Assembly: GCA_964343975.1 (NCBI GenBank)
Contig: CAYFLU010000151.1
Span: 1 to 8,179 of the forward strand
DNA: 8,179 nt
DNA from: SCUN01 sp964343975
GTDB taxonomy: Bacteria > Acidobacteriota > Vicinamibacteria > Vicinamibacterales > SCN-69-37
Direction: 5' to 3'
The notes under the pieces are model-generated. The model was not told the origin of the DNA and searched no databases. It worked only from the letters and a program-made list of their open reading frames with translations. Position numbers and translations under genes: made by a program. Positions 1 through 5,573 of the stretch are shown piece after piece (position 1 is the first letter of the stretch; the number at the start of each line of letters is the position of its first letter).

Positions 1-1269
1 AACATGAAGATCGTCACGATGACGATCGCCGCCGAGAAGCTCGGCTGGAACTTCACCTACGAGACGAAGCTCGAGGCGGTCGGCACCATCACCGATGGCG
101 TGCTGAACGGCGACCTCATCGTGACCGGCGGCGGCGACCCGACGATCGTCACCAACGACGGCGGCCCGGCGCCGCTGATGGCTGAATGGGCGGCCGCGGT
201 GAAAGCCGCCGGCATCAAGCGCGTGAACGGCCGCATCATCGGCGACGACTCGTACTTCGATGACGACACGCTCGGCATGGGCTGGTCGTGGGACGACACG
301 GTCTTCGGCTACAGCGCGCCGATCGGCGGGCTCAGCTACAACGAGAATCAGGTGGTGGCGCGCGTCACCGCCGGCGACACCGCGGGCGCCCCCGCCAAGG
401 TGGAGCTCTCGCCCGCGCAGGGACACGGCCTCCGCGTGGTGAACCGCGTGACGACGCAGGCGCGCCCGGCCAGTGCCGCGGCGGACGCCCGGCTGCGGGG
501 CTCCGTCAGTTTCGATCGCCTGTTCGGTCAGCCGACGCTCGTCGTGACGGGCACGATGCCGGTCGGCGCCGTTCCGGTGGTCCAGACGGTGGCCATCGAC
601 AACCCCACCCTCTTCTTCGTTGAAGCGCTCCGCGCGGGCCTCGAAGAGCACGGCATCATGGTCCGCGACGGCGTCGCGGATCTCGACGACCTGCCGGCCG
701 CACCGGCCGGCACGCGCCGCCCCATCGCCAAGCGTGTGTCACCGCCGCTCAGCGTGATCGGGCCGTATTTCATGAAGGAAAGCCAGAACTACATCGCCGA
801 AACGCTCTTCAAGACGCTCGGACGGGTCCTGAAGGGTGACGGATCGGCGGCGGCGGGTCGGGCGGCGGTCAAGGAAACGCTCACGGCCTGGGGCATCCCC
901 GACGATGGGCTGGTGATGCGGGATGGGTCGGGCCTGTCGCGGTACGACTACGTCACGTCAGACCTCCTGGTGGCCCTGCTGACCCGCATGTGGAAGAACG
1001 ACACCCTGCGCGGCCCCTTCGCGGCCTCGCTGCCGGTGGCGGCCCACGACGGCACCCTGAGCGGCCGGATGAAGAACACCTGGCTCGACGGGCACGTGCA
1101 GGCCAAGACCGGCACCATTTCGAATGTACGTTCACTCTCTGGCTACCTGGAAACCAAGTCCGGGGAGCGGATCGTCTTCTCCATCATCGGCAACCACTTC
1201 ACGGTGCCCTCGTCGGCGATCGATGCGCTGGCCGAACGGGCGTTAATGTGGGTCGCTGACCACCGTTAA
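1..1269 (+). CDS. dacB: D-alanyl-D-alanine carboxypeptidase/endopeptidase, peptidase S13 (PBP4 type), 5'-truncated
   Basis: Family S13 penicillin-binding proteins trim or cut peptidoglycan peptide cross-links in the periplasm. The frame is open to the window edge and the first three codons read Asn-Met-Lys, the end of the family's active-site SxxK motif (usually S-N-x-K). The Met at 4 is therefore not the start; the catalytic Ser and the signal peptide lie upstream. Numbering from Met4, other hallmarks are GGGDPT near residues 42-47, the second active-site motif SQN at 260-262 (nt 781-789), DGSGLSRYDYVT near 310-321, and the KTG triad at 368-370 (nt 1105-1113) followed by a typical SLSGYLETKSG C-terminal strand. 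The visible 421 residues plus about 60-80 missing ones match the usual length of roughly 490. All visible catalytic motifs are intact, so this should be a working enzyme. It is followed by a 109-nt intergenic stretch and is probably transcribed separately from the next gene. Confidence 0.93.
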   Translation, partial: NMKIVTMTIAAEKLGWNFTYETKLEAVGTITDGVLNGDLIVTGGGDPTIVTNDGGPAPLMAEWAAAVKAAGIKRVNGRIIGDDSYFDDDTLGMGWSWDDTVFGYSAPIGGLSYNENQVVARVTAGDTAGAPAKVELSPAQGHGLRVVNRVTTQARPASAAADARLRGSVSFDRLFGQPTLVVTGTMPVGAVPVVQTVAIDNPTLFFVEALRAGLEEHGIMVRDGVADLDDLPAAPAGTRRPIAKRVSPPLSVIGPYFMKESQNYIAETLFKTLGRVLKGDGSAAAGRAAVKETLTAWGIPDDGLVMRDGSGLSRYDYVTSDLLVALLTRMWKNDTLRGPFAASLPVAAHDGTLSGRMKNTWLDGHVQAKTGTISNVRSLSGYLETKSGERIVFSIIGNHFTVPSSAIDALAERALMWVADHR

Positions 1270-1270
1270 T

Positions 1271-1297
1271 ATCCCGAACGGGATCTCATTGATCCTG
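1271..1297. promoter_or_regulatory. two overlapping, mutually exclusive inverted repeats after dacB
   Basis: Positions 1271-1284 form a perfect inverted repeat (ATCCCG, two central bases, CGGGAT). Positions 1279-1297 form a second one (CGGGATC, loop TCATT, GATCCTG; 7 bp with one G-U pair). They share bases 1279-1284, so only one hairpin can form at a time. No T-run follows, so this is not a classical intrinsic terminator. It could be a weak dacB 3' end, an operator, or a switch ahead of the next gene. Function is inference. Confidence 0.4.
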
Positions 1298-1307
1298 AAG
1301 GGTGTCG

Positions 1308-1313
1308 TATGAT
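1308..1313 (+). promoter_or_regulatory. possible -10 element for the aminotransferase gene
   Basis: TATGAT matches the sigma-70 -10 consensus at five of six positions and lies in the locally A/T-richer stretch between dacB and the aminotransferase. No good -35 hexamer sits 16-18 nt upstream; TTGATC at 1289-1294 is only 13 nt away, which is too close. If real, the transcript would start near 1320 with a leader of about 60 nt. Weak prediction. Confidence 0.22.
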
Positions 1314-1357
1314 TGTGTGCGGCTGGGCGGGAGTACCGCCTATGCCACACGTTCGTT

Positions 1358-1364
1358 AGAGGAG
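1358..1364 (+). promoter_or_regulatory. ribosome binding site supporting the ATG at 1379
   Basis: AGAGGAG is the only purine-rich Shine-Dalgarno-like motif ahead of the aminotransferase. It ends 14 nt before ATG 1379, longer than ideal, but it lies downstream of the alternative TTG at 1313 and so cannot serve that codon. It therefore favours the later start. Confidence 0.5.
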
Positions 1365-1378
1365 CTCACTCCCCAGCT

Positions 1379-2626
1379 ATGGCAATTTCACGTTTCGGCA
1401 TGCGGATGGTCCCGAACGCGTCGGAGATCATCGACGACTGCCGCCGGAAGGGACAGCTCGTTGAAGGCCCGTTCATCGAGGCCTTCGAACAGGAATTCGC
1501 GCGGGTGCTCGACTCGGGCTACGTCAAGACGTGCTCGACGGAATACGGCCGCACGGCGCTCTACTTCATCCTGAAGGCCCTCGATCTGCCGAAGGGCTCC
1601 GAGATCATCTGCCCGGCGCTGACGTTCTGGGTCGTGCCGGAGATCACGCGCGTGGCGGGCCTCGTGCCCGTGTTCGCCGACGTTGATCCCTACACGTTCA
1701 CGATCGATCCGGCCGCCATCGAGAAGGCGATCACGCCGAACACGCGCGCGATCCTGCCGACGCATCTGTACGGCCTGCCCTGCGACATGGATCCGATCAT
1801 GGCGCTGGCCAAGAAGCACAACCTGAAGGTGATCGAAGACTGCGCCCACTCGCTCGGCGCGACCTACAAGGGTCAGATGACGGGCACGTTCGGCGACGCG
1901 AGCTTCTTCAGCTTCCAGGCGTTCAAGCCGCTCAACACGTTTGGCGGCGGCCTCGCGTGGACGCGCGACGCGGACCTGATGAAGAAGGTGGCGGCCATGG
2001 CCGACGCCGAAGAGCGCCCGAGTGAGAAGCGCGTGGAAGGCATCCTCCGCGCCGGCCTCTGGCAGAACTTCGCGATCCGTCCGGCCGGCTTCACGTTCAC
2101 GCTGTTCCCGATCTGGTGGACGGCGTCGTGGATCGGCGCGAAGCCCGAAGAGAAGCTCTGGGAAAAGGTGCGGTCGCTCGATCCGCTGCCGATGCACTAC
2201 CGCGGCAAGTTCTCGAACGTGCAGGCCGCGCTCGGCTACGCCGGGCTCAAGAACCTGCCGAATTTCATCGACCGCACGCGCCAGCATGCGAAGTTCTTCG
2301 ACCAGATGCTCGGCGACATCCCGGGCGTGACGATCCCGAGCATTCCCGAGGGCCGCACGCACGTCTACTACCAGTACTGCCCGTACATCCCGAACCACAC
2401 GAATTTCGTGGCGGGGTGCATCCGCCGCGGCGTCGATGCCGCGCCGATGCACGTCGATCACTGCACGGAGATGCCGCTCTTCGGCTGGAAGGGCGTGGCC
2501 TCGCCGGGCGCCGCGAAGGCGATGACGGCCGTGCAGATTCCGGTGTACGAGTCGCTCACGGATGCGCAGGTCGAACGCGTCGGCAAGCTCGCGCGCGCGC
2601 AGGCGCAGAACGCCGCGAAGCAATAG
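1379..2626 (+). CDS. DegT/DnrJ/EryC1/StrS-family PLP-dependent aminotransferase
   Basis: This fold-type I PLP aminotransferase of 415 aa belongs to the family that usually transfers an amino group to keto-sugars for lipopolysaccharide, glycan or antibiotic sugars. Start ATG 1379 gives an N-terminus that enters the fold directly (MVPNASEIIDDCR, then EGPFIEAFEQEFA). Family marks are ICPALTFWV, LPTHLYGLPCDM, VIEDCAHSLGA with the PLP-ring Asp154, and FSFQAFKPLNTFGGG with the Schiff-base Lys183 (nt 1925-1927). Where most members have SFHxxK, this one has SFQxxK. Residues 238-254 (nt 2090-2140) form an unusual Phe/Trp-rich hydrophobic stretch in an insertion before the conserved YRGKFSNVQAALG segment. 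No glycosyltransferase or sugar-nucleotide gene is in the window, so the substrate cannot be assigned. Its last 65 nt overlap the next gene if that gene uses its only ATG. The family call is firm; the substrate is unknown. Confidence 0.9.
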   Translation: MAISRFGMRMVPNASEIIDDCRRKGQLVEGPFIEAFEQEFARVLDSGYVKTCSTEYGRTALYFILKALDLPKGSEIICPALTFWVVPEITRVAGLVPVFADVDPYTFTIDPAAIEKAITPNTRAILPTHLYGLPCDMDPIMALAKKHNLKVIEDCAHSLGATYKGQMTGTFGDASFFSFQAFKPLNTFGGGLAWTRDADLMKKVAAMADAEERPSEKRVEGILRAGLWQNFAIRPAGFTFTLFPIWWTASWIGAKPEEKLWEKVRSLDPLPMHYRGKFSNVQAALGYAGLKNLPNFIDRTRQHAKFFDQMLGDIPGVTIPSIPEGRTHVYYQYCPYIPNHTNFVAGCIRRGVDAAPMHVDHCTEMPLFGWKGVASPGAAKAMTAVQIPVYESLTDAQVERVGKLARAQAQNAAKQ

Positions 2627-3932
2627 CACGGCCCGCGCTCTGGCTCCCTCGGTCGGCATCGACTTCGGCACCACGAACACGTCCATCGCCGCCGTGCGCG
2701 ACGACGGCACGGTGCAGCTCGCGGAGTTTCCGTTTCTCGGCAAAATCACCGACGCCTACCGCTCGCTGCTCTACTTCGAGCAGGAGCCGGTGCGGCCGCC
2801 GACGCCGCCCGTCACGCAGTGCTGGACCGGCCCGGCCGGCATCGAGCACTACCTCGTGGCCGACCATCCCGGCCGCCTCATTCAATCGCTGAAGTCGTTT
2901 CTCGCCATGCGCAGCATGGAGAGCACGCAGGTGTTCGAGAAGCGCCGCACGGTGGAAGAGCTCATCGGGCGCATCCTCACGGACGTGCGCGTGGAAGCGT
3001 CGCGGCAGTTCGGCATGGACATCCGCTCGGCGACCGTCGGGCGCCCGGTGCGGTTCGTGAGCGCCGACTCGGAGGAAGACGATCGCCACGCCGAACGGCG
3101 GCTCGCGCTCGCCTTCCAGCTCGGCGGCTTCGACGACATCCGCTTCGAGATGGAACCGGTCGCGGCCGCGCATCAGTACGAGAGCACGCTCGACCATGAC
3201 GAGCTGATCCTGATCGGCGACTTCGGCGGAGGCACGAGCGACTTCTCGCTCATCCGCGTGGGGCCGTCCGTGCGCGCGCGCGGGCGCACGAGCGCCGACC
3301 TCATCGGCAACGCCGGCGTCGGCCTGGCGGGCGATGCGTTCGACGCGCAGATCGTGCGCCACCTCGTGTCGCCGGCGCTCGGCTCGCGCGGCAAGTTCAA
3401 GTCGATGGAGAAGCTGCTGCCGCTCCCGACGTGGCCGTACGCGAGCCTCGAGCGCTGGCATCACCTGTCGTTCCTCAAGGCCAGCGACACACTCGAGCAG
3501 CTCGAGCGGATCAAGGCGCAGGCGGTGGAACCGCAGAAGATCGGCTACCTGCTCCACCTGATCCGCAACGACCTCGGATATCAGCTGCACCGCGCCGTGC
3601 AGAAGCTCAAGACCGAGTTGTCGTCGTGGAATCGCGCCGAGTTCGAGTTCCGCGACGGCGATCTCGCCCTCCATGAAACCGTGGAACGCCGGTCGTTCGA
3701 AGAGTGGATTGAAGAAGAGCTCGACGCGATCGCCAACTGCGTCGACGGCCTCCTCACATCGTCAGGCACGGCCGCCGAGGATGTCGACGCGGTGTTTCTC
3801 ACTGGCGGCTCGTCGTTCGTGCCCGCCGTGCGCCGGCTCTTCCAGCAACAGTTCGGGGCCTCGAAGCTGCGCTCGGGCAACGAGTTCACCTCTGTGGCGA
3901 TGGGACTGGCGCGCAGCGGTGCCGGGCGGTAG
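2562..3932 (+). CDS. Hsp70-family ATPase, YegD-like, lacking the substrate-binding domain
   Basis: The protein is an Hsp70/actin-fold ATPase similar in layout to E. coli YegD, a chaperone-like protein of poorly known role. With coordinates from ATG 2562 it has 456 aa. Motifs in order are phosphate-1 loop GIDFGTTNTS from residue 32, EPVAAAHQYE, phosphate-2 loop DFGGGTSDFSLI at 220-231, NAGVGLAGDAFDAQI, and the adenosine loop FLTGGSSFVP at 412-421. It ends with SVAMGLAR, as YegD does, with no C-terminal peptide-binding domain. The start is doubtful. Codons 1-26 are an Arg/Ser-rich shadow of the overlapping aminotransferase end, and no ATG, GTG or TTG lies between 2562 and the conserved core. 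CTG 2640, 13 nt after the aminotransferase stop, would give a family-like N-terminus (LAPSVGIDFGTT) and 430 aa. Neither start has a strong Shine-Dalgarno site, so translation may be coupled to the upstream gene. The next gene starts 23 nt downstream. Confidence 0.87.
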   Translation: MRRSNASASSRARRRRTPRSNSTARALAPSVGIDFGTTNTSIAAVRDDGTVQLAEFPFLGKITDAYRSLLYFEQEPVRPPTPPVTQCWTGPAGIEHYLVADHPGRLIQSLKSFLAMRSMESTQVFEKRRTVEELIGRILTDVRVEASRQFGMDIRSATVGRPVRFVSADSEEDDRHAERRLALAFQLGGFDDIRFEMEPVAAAHQYESTLDHDELILIGDFGGGTSDFSLIRVGPSVRARGRTSADLIGNAGVGLAGDAFDAQIVRHLVSPALGSRGKFKSMEKLLPLPTWPYASLERWHHLSFLKASDTLEQLERIKAQAVEPQKIGYLLHLIRNDLGYQLHRAVQKLKTELSSWNRAEFEFRDGDLALHETVERRSFEEWIEEELDAIANCVDGLLTSSGTAAEDVDAVFLTGGSSFVPAVRRLFQQQFGASKLRSGNEFTSVAMGLARSGAGR

Positions 3933-3955
3933 GATCGACGCACGGCCCCAACCTC

Positions 3956-4633
3956 ATGACTCTCGCGTCACTCCTCACTCGTGCTTCAGTGCTCGTGTGC
4001 GCGGCCGCCCTCGTGGCTGGCTGCTCGTCGGTCGTCGCGGCGCACGTGCCGCCGGTGCCGCCGCCGGCCGTAGACGACGTGCTGTCGCCGAAGCCGGACC
4101 AGAAGGTGGCGGTGTTTGCGGGTGGCTGTTTCTGGGGCGTGCAGGCGGTGTTTCAGCACGTGCGCGGCGTGATTCAGGCGACGTCGGGCTACGCCGGTGG
4201 CGACGAGGCCACCGCGCATTACGAGATGGTCGGCACGGGCAACACCGGGCACGCCGAGAGCGTGCAGGTGGTGTACGACGCGTCGAAGGTCACCTACGGC
4301 ACGCTGCTGCGGATCTTCTTCGCGGTGGCGCACGATCCCACGCAGCTGAATCAGCAGGGGCCCGATCAGGGCACGCAGTATCGCTCGGCGCTTTTCGTGC
4401 TCAATCCCGAGCAGCGTAAAGTGGCGACGGCCTACATCGAGCAACTCGATGGCGGCGCGGTGTTTCCGTCACCGATCGCCACGCAGGTGGTGGACTACAA
4501 CGGCTTCTATCCGGCCGAGGACTACCACCAGGATTACGCCACGCTCCATCCGACCGAGCCGTACATCATGATGTACGACGCGCCGAAGGTCCGGGCGCTG
4601 GCCGATCACTTCAAGGATCTCTACAAACGTTAG
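3956..4633 (+). CDS. msrA: peptide-methionine (S)-S-oxide reductase MsrA, predicted lipoprotein, single catalytic Cys
   Basis: MsrA reduces methionine-S-sulfoxide in oxidised proteins. The 225-aa product starts with a lipoprotein signal peptide: Arg9, a hydrophobic core, and a VAGC lipobox with Cys23. A Pro-rich linker (about residues 30-42) follows, so the enzyme should be anchored on the outer face of a membrane. The catalytic motif GCFWG carries Cys58 (nt 4127-4129). Other family residues are present: GHAE with Glu101, HDPTQLN with Asp127, QGPDQGTQYRS with Tyr142, and AEDYHQDY. The only cysteines are 15 and 23 in the signal region and catalytic 58. The C-terminal resolving cysteines of many MsrAs are absent, making this a 1-Cys type. 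ATG 3956 is needed to include the signal peptide; no clear Shine-Dalgarno site precedes it. It lies 23 nt after the Hsp70-like gene and may be co-transcribed with it. The gene ends convergently 16 nt from the next one. Confidence 0.95.
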   Translation: MTLASLLTRASVLVCAAALVAGCSSVVAAHVPPVPPPAVDDVLSPKPDQKVAVFAGGCFWGVQAVFQHVRGVIQATSGYAGGDEATAHYEMVGTGNTGHAESVQVVYDASKVTYGTLLRIFFAVAHDPTQLNQQGPDQGTQYRSALFVLNPEQRKVATAYIEQLDGGAVFPSPIATQVVDYNGFYPAEDYHQDYATLHPTEPYIMMYDAPKVRALADHFKDLYKR

Positions 4634-4653
4634 AGGATCTCTACAAGCGCTAG
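4614..4653. repeat. 20-bp tandem duplication of the msrA 3' end
   Basis: Copy 1 (4614-4633) covers the last msrA codons and stop; copy 2 (4634-4653) follows directly. They agree at 18 of 20 positions. The two differences (4627/4647 A to G, 4630/4650 T to C) fall at the third positions of what read as Lys and Arg codons, and both are silent. Each also keeps a 6-bp palindrome (AACGTT versus AGCGCT). Copy 2 supplies the stop codon (complement of 4650-4652) of the convergent membrane-protein gene. Confidence 0.9.
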
Positions 4654-5090
4654 CGGTACTCGCGCTTGATCTGGAACAGCAGGTAGAGGCCGATCAGCCC
4701 ACCGATCACGGCCGACACGACGGCGCCGCGCAGCAGGCTCGACGCGATCGACACGAGCTCACCGTAGAAGATCCACGTCCATCCCGCCATCCCGCGGCCG
4801 AAGAGCCCAGGCAGCGCGAGCGCATTCAGCACGAAACCGGCGATCGCCGCAATCGTGGCGATGCCCAATCCGGGGACGTAGGCCACCCCGAACGGCACCG
4901 CGAATGTGCCGATCCCGAGCATGATCAGAATCCCGGGCACGGCGAGCACCGTACCCAGCAGCACCAACCACGGCACGATGGCCGCGAGCACGGTGCGCAC
5001 GCCGTCCGGCAGCTGAAACGGCGCGTTGGTGACGAGGTGGTATTCGAGAAAGCCGATGAGGTCTTTCGGAGCGTCGGTGCCGTCAGCCAT
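4650..5090 (-). CDS. small four-TM integral membrane protein of unknown function
   Basis: I recognise no named function. The 146-aa product starts with a soluble, amphipathic stretch (about residues 8-32, including FLEYHLVTNAPFQLP), then four hydrophobic segments near residues 33-58, 70-96, 104-120 and 123-141, and a short basic tail KREYR. LPGLFGRGMAGW followed by a Trp/Phe/Tyr cluster between segments 2 and 3, and IGLYLLFQIKREY at the end, resemble a widespread family of uncharacterised small membrane proteins; that resemblance is from memory. The start ATG (complement of 5088-5090) is well supported by a GGAGG site 6 nt upstream. It lies 141 nt downstream of the PadR regulator on the same strand, so PadR control is plausible but unproven. 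The gene ends over the duplicated msrA tail. Small membrane proteins next to PadR genes are often their targets; that is the main contextual hint. Confidence 0.8.
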   Translation of the reverse strand: MADGTDAPKDLIGFLEYHLVTNAPFQLPDGVRTVLAAIVPWLVLLGTVLAVPGILIMLGIGTFAVPFGVAYVPGLGIATIAAIAGFVLNALALPGLFGRGMAGWTWIFYGELVSIASSLLRGAVVSAVIGGLIGLYLLFQIKREYR

Positions 5091-5096
5091 GGCGAA

Positions 5097-5101
5097 CCTC
5101 C
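5097..5101 (-). promoter_or_regulatory. strong ribosome binding site of the membrane-protein gene
   Basis: On the minus strand GGAGG sits 6 nt before the ATG whose complement is 5088-5090. It is the best Shine-Dalgarno match in the window. It fixes that start and suggests efficient translation independent of the upstream PadR gene. Confidence 0.75.
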
Positions 5102-5151
5102 AAGGAGCCGTGCACCGGAGAGTCTACATCAGGTGGCGTGGGACGGCACTG

Positions 5152-5235
5152 CTACCTCATCACGCCATGTTTGCCATCCGCCCACGTCTGCGCGAGGACC
5201 TGAGCGGGGGTGTGATGCGGCGCCGTGAGGCTCAT
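5152..5235 (-). CDS. 27-codon ORF coupled to the PadR gene by an ATGA overlap (hypothetical or gene remnant)
   Basis: The ATG (complement of 5233-5235) shares bases with the PadR TGA stop in an ATGA junction, the classic layout of translationally coupled genes. It reads MSLTAPHHTPAQVLAQTWAD and seven further residues before TAG at 5152-5154. Most codons are G/C-ending like neighbouring genes until the last few (AAA, CAT). There is no signal peptide or membrane segment, and I recognise no family. Continuing in the other two frames gives stops within about 40 nt, so a simple frameshift does not restore a long gene. It may be a real micropeptide, the stump of a deleted PadR partner gene, or chance. 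Confidence 0.3.
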   Translation of the reverse strand: MSLTAPHHTPAQVLAQTWADGKHGVMR

Positions 5236-5498
5236 GCCTTCGCCCCCAACGGCAGGTCGCCGTGCAGGATCCGCACCGCCACGAGCGAGCGGAGGCCGAG
5301 CGCGGTCGGCTCGTACAAGCGGCGGCCGCCCTCGCCGGGGGCGGAGGTGACCAGCCCCTTCTCTTCCATGCGGCCGAGCGTGACGTAGATCCCGCCGCGC
5401 TTGAGGATGCCGCCCGAGGCCTCCACGAGCTGAAGACCGTAACAGGCGCCGCGCGCGGCGAGCAGATCGAGGATGACGGACTCGGAACGGGCGAGCAT
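5232..5498 (-). CDS. PadR-family transcriptional regulator (short winged-helix protein)
   Basis: PadR proteins are dimeric winged-helix repressors that often control efflux or membrane-stress genes. The 88-aa product is almost only the DNA-binding domain. ESVILDLLAARGACYGLQLVE (residues 6-26) is helices 1-2. LKRGGIYVTLGRMEEKGLV (32-50) contains the recognition helix. GGRRLYEPTALG (57-68) is the wing with the family's R-x-Y-x-x-T-x-x-G pattern. A short tail (69-88) is too small for the long C-terminal dimerisation helix of full-size PadR, so this is the short subtype. ATG at 5496-5498 (complement) is the start; it has no good Shine-Dalgarno site. A perfect 19-bp palindrome lies only 7 nt upstream, which points to autorepression and possibly a very short or leaderless transcript. 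Downstream lie the 27-codon ORF (ATGA overlap) and, 141 nt away, the membrane-protein gene. Confidence 0.9.
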   Translation of the reverse strand: MLARSESVILDLLAARGACYGLQLVEASGGILKRGGIYVTLGRMEEKGLVTSAPGEGGRRLYEPTALGLRSLVAVRILHGDLPLGAKA

Positions 5499-5505
5499 GG
5501 CCAGA

Positions 5506-5524
5506 GTCTTACATGATGTAAGAC
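5506..5524. promoter_or_regulatory. perfect palindromic operator, probable PadR binding site
   Basis: GTCTTACATGATGTAAGAC has two 9-nt arms in perfect inverted repeat around a central G. PadR-family operators typically contain ATGT and ACAT half-sites, and the core here (TTACAT, G, ATGTAA) fits that style. It begins 7 nt upstream of the padR start and overlaps any promoter region, so bound PadR would block its own transcription. The palindrome is seen directly; the binding protein is inferred. Confidence 0.8.
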
Positions 5525-5525
5525 C

Positions 5526-5551
5526 AAAGGCAAGAAGGGCCCGAAGGCCCT
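5526..5551 (-). terminator. intrinsic terminator with UUCG tetraloop for the DUF4175-like gene
   Basis: Read on the minus strand, AGGGCC, loop TTCG, GGCCCT forms a 6-bp G/C-rich stem (5536-5551), followed by a T-rich tail TCTTGCCTTT (5535-5526). The stable UUCG loop and tail fit Rho-independent termination. It begins 22 nt after the stop of the gene ending at 5574. The tail abuts the PadR palindrome at 5524, so terminator and promoter/operator are packed back to back. Confidence 0.75.
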
Positions 5552-5573
5552 CCCTGTCGTGCCACGCCGGGTG

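Noticed and set aside
1313..1378. TTG start that would lengthen the aminotransferase by 22 residues
   Set aside because: The extension (MCAAGREYRLCHTF) has no family likeness, no Shine-Dalgarno site precedes it, and AGAGGAG at 1358 lies after it and ahead of ATG 1379.
1388..2749. Long minus-strand ORF of 453 codons opposite the aminotransferase
   Set aside because: Arg/His/Val-rich, low-complexity antisense shadow typical of high-GC genes; no recognisable domain, and the plus-strand gene has clear catalytic motifs.
2556..3674. Minus-strand ORF of 372 codons opposite the Hsp70-like gene
   Set aside because: Composition is that of an antisense shadow (Arg/Ala/Glu/His runs) and the plus frame holds all Hsp70 ATPase motifs.
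5102..5151. Promoter for the membrane-protein gene (TGTAGACT on the minus strand, complement of about 5121-5128)
   Set aside because: The -10-like hexamer matches at only four of six positions and no convincing -35 lies 17 nt upstream; too weak to list.
5129..5533. Minus-strand ORF of 134 codons overlapping padR in another frame
   Set aside because: Ser/Pro/Arg-rich shadow of the PadR gene with no family resemblance.
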